Shown: piece after piece, positions 7,252 through 10,274 of the stretch
Layout: every line of letters begins with the position of its first letter
How positions within the stretch are numbered: the first letter of the stretch is position 1
DNA from: Gemmatimonadota bacterium
GTDB taxonomy: Bacteria; Gemmatimonadota; Gemmatimonadetes; Gemmatimonadales; GWC2-71-9
Length of the DNA stretch: 10,274 bases
NCBI GenBank assembly: GCA_017889745.1
Contig: JAGGAG010000098.1
Span: 1-10,274, forward strand
Direction: 5' to 3'
Position numbers and translations under genes: made by a program
The notes under the pieces: generated by a model
The model's database searches: none
Told to the model about the DNA's origin: nothing
The model's input: the letters and a program-made list of their open reading frames with translations, nothing else

Positions 7252-8455
7252 GCGGCGCCCCGCGGCACCCTTCGCCTGGATCGCAGCCCTCGCTTTCGCT
7301 TCGGGGTTCCCGTTCGGCCTCGTCAACGAGGCCCTGCCCGTCTATCTCCGGAGCCGTGGTGCCGACCTCGTTGATGTCGGCCTCGTAGCCGCGGCCACCT
7401 TTCCCTGGACCTTCAAGTTCCTCTGGGCGCCGATCCTCGATCGCACCGGCACCCGGAAGCAGTGGATCGCCGGGTGCCTGCTGCTGATGGCCCTGGTCAT
7501 CCCCCTCATTGCGCGGGTCGACCCGTCCCAGCATCGGCAGTTGTTCTTCGCGCTCATCATCCTTGCGGTGATGCTGTCGGCCACGCAGGACATCGCGATC
7601 GACGCCTTCACCATCCAGGCGACCCCGCGGCCGCAGCTGGGCCTGGCCAACTCGGTGCGCATCGGCGCGTATCGCGTGGCGATGCTGGTGTCCGGCGGGG
7701 CCCTGATCTGGCTCGCCGGCCGGGGCGGCTGGCCGGTGGCCTTCACCACGGCCACGGTGGTCACCGCCCTCCTCGCGGCGGCGGCGCTGCTGCTGCCCGG
7801 GGCCGGGCAGGTGCGTCCGCCGTCGGGGCAGTCGCTCTGGCTGCCGCTTCGCTCGCTGCTCACCCGCCCCGGAGTCGCCTGGGTGCTGTCCTTCGCGCTC
7901 CTGTTCAAGCTGGGCGACGCCGCCATGGACCCGATGACGCGGCCGTTCTGGGTCGATCGCGGATTTTCGCTGGAAGAGATCGGCGCCGTGCTCACCACCG
8001 GCCGCATGGTGGCGACGGTGACCGGCGCGGTGCTGGGCGGGTACCTGACGAGCCGATGGGGCATGCGCACCGCGCTCTGGTCGCTCGGCCTGCTGCAGGC
8101 GGTGTCGAACCTCGGCTACTGGGCCGCCGCCGCGGTCACGCCGTCCAAGGCGCTGATGATCGCGGCCGCGCTGTTCGAGAACTTTTCGGGTGGGATGGGC
8201 ACGGCGGCGTTCGTGGCGTACCTGATGTCGGTGTGCGAACCGCGCTTCGCGGCGACCCAGTATGCGCTGCTATCCGCGCTGCTCGCGCTGACGCGCGCAG
8301 TGGTGGGGCCGATTGCCGGATCACTGACCGAGCGGTTCGGCTATGCCGCCTTCTTCCTGTTCACCTTCGTGCTGGCGCTTCCGGGCTTCGCGCTCCTGCC
8401 TTTCCTCTCGCGCGCGGCGCCGCCACCGGACGACCTCAGCGCGACCGCTCGCTGA
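7241..8455 (+). CDS. ampG: AmpG-type anhydro-muropeptide permease (MFS)
   Basis: This 404-residue major facilitator protein has about 12 hydrophobic segments. AmpG-like signatures are ASGFPFGLVNEALPVYL near 20-36, FPWTFKFLWAPILDR at 54-68, ATQDIAIDAF at 114-123, YRVAMLVSGGALIWLA at 144-159, and ENFSGGMGTAAFVAYLM at 313-329 with ATQYALLSALLAL following. AmpG imports GlcNAc-1,6-anhydro-MurNAc and its peptide forms from periplasm to cytoplasm, driven by the proton gradient. E. coli AmpG is longer (about 490 residues), mainly through extra membrane segments that seem absent here. The start is GTG with a good ribosome site and an 11-nt overlap with the FHA gene, implying co-translation. Its 3' end overlaps nagZ, which is on the other strand, by 20 bp. 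Having nagZ and anmK next door strongly supports muropeptide transport rather than another MFS substrate. The related acetyl-CoA transporter group is the main alternative. Confidence 0.9.
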   Translation: MTAERRPAAPFAWIAALAFASGFPFGLVNEALPVYLRSRGADLVDVGLVAAATFPWTFKFLWAPILDRTGTRKQWIAGCLLLMALVIPLIARVDPSQHRQLFFALIILAVMLSATQDIAIDAFTIQATPRPQLGLANSVRIGAYRVAMLVSGGALIWLAGRGGWPVAFTTATVVTALLAAAALLLPGAGQVRPPSGQSLWLPLRSLLTRPGVAWVLSFALLFKLGDAAMDPMTRPFWVDRGFSLEEIGAVLTTGRMVATVTGAVLGGYLTSRWGMRTALWSLGLLQAVSNLGYWAAAAVTPSKALMIAAALFENFSGGMGTAAFVAYLMSVCEPRFAATQYALLSALLALTRAVVGPIAGSLTERFGYAAFFLFTFVLALPGFALLPFLSRAAPPPDDLSATAR

Positions 8456-9848
8456 GCCAGCGCCCTGCCGCGGACTGCATCAACCGCTGGCGGTGCCAGG
8501 CCACGAGCACCGGCCCGTCGCCGGGAATCTCCCCCACGAGCCGCGGATGGCCGAACAGGACCGTCAGGTCGCTCCCCGGCACCAGTTCCTTCAGCGCGGC
8601 CCGTGACGCCTCGCCAAACCCGGCCCGGCCCTTCCAGGCTCGCGGCTCGGCAAAGGCGAGGACGACGCGGCTGCCACCCGATCCCAGTGGCACGCCCAGC
8701 GCGGTGAGCGTCGCGGCCACCGTGTCGCCCGGCACCGGCGCGTAGGGCCCGCCCAGGTCGTCGTCCACGGTCAGCAGCTCGATCGGAGCGCGCAGCCGCC
8801 CCAGTCGCGCGCGAGTGACACCGGCCGCGACGAGCGCATCGGCCAGAGCCGGCGCGCCGTCGAACGGAGCCCGCTGCTGCGGCACCAGCGGCAGCTCCGC
8901 CCGCTGCAATGCCCGCTCATACCGGCCCCGCGCTTCATCCACCCTCGCCACCGGCAGCGTGCCCGACGCGAGCGCCGCCGCGAGTGCCGCCGCGACGGCG
9001 GCCGTGTCCTGCGGATAGAGCAGGATGTCGACCCCCGCCACGAGCGCGGCCACCGCGGCATCGGCCTCCGAGCGCCCGGCAAGGGCTGCTTCCATGATCA
9101 ACGCATCACTGACGACGAGGCCGTCGAAGCCGCCCTGCCGCAGCTCCCCGATGATCGTGCTCGACAAGGTTGCCGGAAGCCCCGACGGGTCCAGCGCCGG
9201 ATAGCTCACGTGCGCCGTCATGAGGGACGCGACGCCGGCACCCATCGCCGCCCGGAACGGCACCAAGTCGACCGAGAGCTGCTCACGCGACGCGGACACC
9301 ACCGGCAACGTGAGGTGGGAGTCGGCGGTCGTCCGGGCATGCCCGGGATAGTGCTTGGCACAGGCAAGGGCGCCGCCCGCCTGGCAGCCCTCGATCCATG
9401 CGGCGACATGGCGCGCGGCGAGCAGCGGATCCGCGGCGAACGAGCGGGTCTGGATGATCGGGTTCTCCGGGAGAAGATCGAGGTCGGCAACCGGCGCGAA
9501 GACCCAGTTGATGCCTACGCTCCGAGCCTCCCGTGCCGTGACCTCACCGGCCCAGCGCGTGACCTCGGGGCGATCGAGTGCGGTGAGCGCGCGTGGCGGC
9601 GGGAACTGCGTGAGCCCGTCGAACTGCTGGCCGGCGCCGCGCTCCAGGTCCGCGGCCAGGAGGAGTGGCCGGCCGGCCTCGCCACGAAGTCGCGCGGACA
9701 GGGCGCGCACCGCCTCGGCCGTGCCCCCAAAGATGATGAACCCGCCCACACCGAGCGCCAGCGCCTGGCGGTTGGACTCCCACTCGTGATCGAATCCGGT
9801 ATCATCCCGCCAGCGGATGGCGGGAAAGATGAGCCGCGTGGCCGTCAT
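8436..9848 (-). CDS. nagZ: Beta-N-acetylhexosaminidase, glycoside hydrolase family 3 (NagZ)
   Basis: The product is 470 residues from the ATG at 9848-9846. The open frame extends further upstream, but those codons lie inside anmK and carry no family sequence. NagZ removes the non-reducing GlcNAc from GlcNAc-1,6-anhydro-MurNAc (with or without peptide) in the cytoplasm. There is no signal peptide (MTATRLIFPAIRW), which fits that location. Family marks are KHYPGHARTTADSH at 165-178, with the Asp176-His178 acid/base dyad on the long loop, and the nucleophile Asp248 in VVSDALIMEA. Substrate-pocket residues in LAADLERG (64-71) are also present. The canonical Gly after KHFPGH is Ala171. Single-domain Gram-negative NagZ is near 340 residues; here about 130 extra residues (335-470) follow, with alternating beta strands and helices that may be a small GH3 C-terminal-type domain. 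It is translationally coupled to anmK by an ATGA overlap, and its end overlaps ampG convergently. Confidence 0.93.
   Translation of the reverse strand: MTATRLIFPAIRWRDDTGFDHEWESNRQALALGVGGFIIFGGTAEAVRALSARLRGEAGRPLLLAADLERGAGQQFDGLTQFPPPRALTALDRPEVTRWAGEVTAREARSVGINWVFAPVADLDLLPENPIIQTRSFAADPLLAARHVAAWIEGCQAGGALACAKHYPGHARTTADSHLTLPVVSASREQLSVDLVPFRAAMGAGVASLMTAHVSYPALDPSGLPATLSSTIIGELRQGGFDGLVVSDALIMEAALAGRSEADAAVAALVAGVDILLYPQDTAAVAAALAAALASGTLPVARVDEARGRYERALQRAELPLVPQQRAPFDGAPALADALVAAGVTRARLGRLRAPIELLTVDDDLGGPYAPVPGDTVAATLTALGVPLGSGGSRVVLAFAEPRAWKGRAGFGEASRAALKELVPGSDLTVLFGHPRLVGEIPGDGPVLVAWHRQRLMQSAAGRWLSERSR
9845..9848 (-). other. ATGA stop-start overlap joining anmK and nagZ
   Basis: On the minus strand ATGA holds the nagZ start codon (9848-9846) and the anmK stop TGA (9847-9845). 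Such 4-nt overlaps normally mean translational coupling. This one decides the nagZ start, because the open frame would allow a longer one. Confidence 0.85.
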
Positions 9849-10274
9849 CCTGGCGTGATGCTCCCGAGCACCCGCGCGCCGCGCGCGCCGGTGCAGGATG
9901 GCAGGTTGGCCGGCTGGCCATGAAGCGTGAGGTAGCCGAGCAGCGCGAAGGCCACGGCTTCCTTGGCGTCGCCGTTGAAGAAGAGATCGTCGAAGCGACG
10001 CAACTGGCGCCCCTGCGCACCAAGCGCCGCCGCCAGGGACTCGAAGACCACCGGATGCCGCGCCCCACCGCCCGACACCACGACCTCGGGGGCGCCCGGG
10101 ACCCATCGCTGGATGGCGCCGGCGATCGACCGGACGGTCAGCGCGACCGCGGTCGCCACGCCATCGGCACCGGGGACTCGGCGGTGAATCTCGCGCGCGA
10201 GCGCATCGCCGAAGTGTTCGCGTCCGGTGCTCCGCGGCGGGGGCTGGTTGAAGAACCCGTCCGCCAGGAGCCGC
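9845..10274 (-). CDS. anmK: Anhydro-N-acetylmuramic acid kinase, C-terminal part (enters from right edge)
   Basis: The frame stays open to the right edge, giving the last 142 residues of a gene whose start is outside the window; E. coli AnmK is about 369 residues, so roughly the final 40% is here. AnmK uses ATP to open and phosphorylate 1,6-anhydro-MurNAc, giving MurNAc-6-phosphate, and belongs to the sugar kinase/Hsp70/actin fold group. Family marks are PPPRSTGREHF at fragment residues 11-21, matching the PPKSTGRE signature, then VVVSGGGARHP (nucleotide-binding glycine loop, with His where Asn is usual), and finally a KEAVAFALLGY helix and a PSCTGARGARVLGSITPG ending, typical of the family C-terminus. 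It is the upstream partner of nagZ through the ATGA overlap, and the pair make successive steps of one recycling pathway. The promoter is outside the window. Confidence 0.93.
   Translation of the reverse strand, partial: RLLADGFFNQPPPRSTGREHFGDALAREIHRRVPGADGVATAVALTVRSIAGAIQRWVPGAPEVVVSGGGARHPVVFESLAAALGAQGRQLRRFDDLFFNGDAKEAVAFALLGYLTLHGQPANLPSCTGARGARVLGSITPG

Noticed and set aside
5965..7326. A 453-codon open frame on the minus strand opposite the FHA gene
   Set aside because: The protein is low-complexity and Arg-rich with no motif, and the FHA signature on the other strand is unmistakable.
8456..8500. Possible terminator after ampG
   Set aside because: The sequence is nagZ coding and I see no hairpin followed by a T-run.
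9849..10106. An 86-residue N-terminal extension of nagZ
   Set aside because: These codons overlap the anmK coding sequence in another frame and encode Arg/Gly/Pro-rich sequence without family similarity; the ATGA overlap gives the natural start.

Overview
The window is G+C-rich, densely coding bacterial DNA with gaps of tens of bases at most. It most resembles a member of the Gemmatimonadota or a relative. The grounds are tandem TPR/GWxTD-type secreted proteins, which are common in that phylum, and a Gram-negative style set of anhydro-muropeptide recycling genes. This assignment is inference; no marker gene is present.

Layout. (1) Positions 1-4651, minus strand: an apparent operon read right to left. 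It encodes a large lipoprotein N-acetylmuramoyl-L-alanine amidase, a 771-residue secreted TPR/GWxTD-type protein, and the first 108 codons of a second, paralogous TPR protein that runs off the left edge. (2) Positions 4652-4760: a divergent intergenic region with a good sigma70-like promoter candidate pointing right. (3) Positions 4761-8455, plus strand: an operon of a membrane-tethered PP2C Ser/Thr phosphatase, an FHA-domain membrane protein whose C-terminal part looks like a trypsin/HtrA fold without its catalytic residues, and an AmpG-type muropeptide permease (GTG start, 11-nt overlap with the FHA gene). (4) Positions 8436-10274, minus strand: anmK (C-terminal part only, entering from the right edge) followed by nagZ, joined by a 4-nt ATGA overlap. 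nagZ converges on ampG with a 20-bp overlap of their 3' ends.

How the parts fit. The outer-membrane lipoprotein amidase would cut stem peptides from glycan in the periplasm. AmpG would import anhydro-muropeptides. Cytoplasmic NagZ would remove GlcNAc, and AnmK would phosphorylate anhydro-MurNAc to MurNAc-6-phosphate. Interleaved with this is a Ser/Thr phospho-signalling pair (PP2C and FHA), with the phosphatase first in the operon that carries ampG. Wall turnover and phospho-signalling are therefore physically coupled here. No kinase, MurQ or AmpD lies in the window. The least ordinary gene is the FHA/pseudoprotease membrane protein. I found no mobile elements, CRISPR arrays, RNA genes or long repeats.
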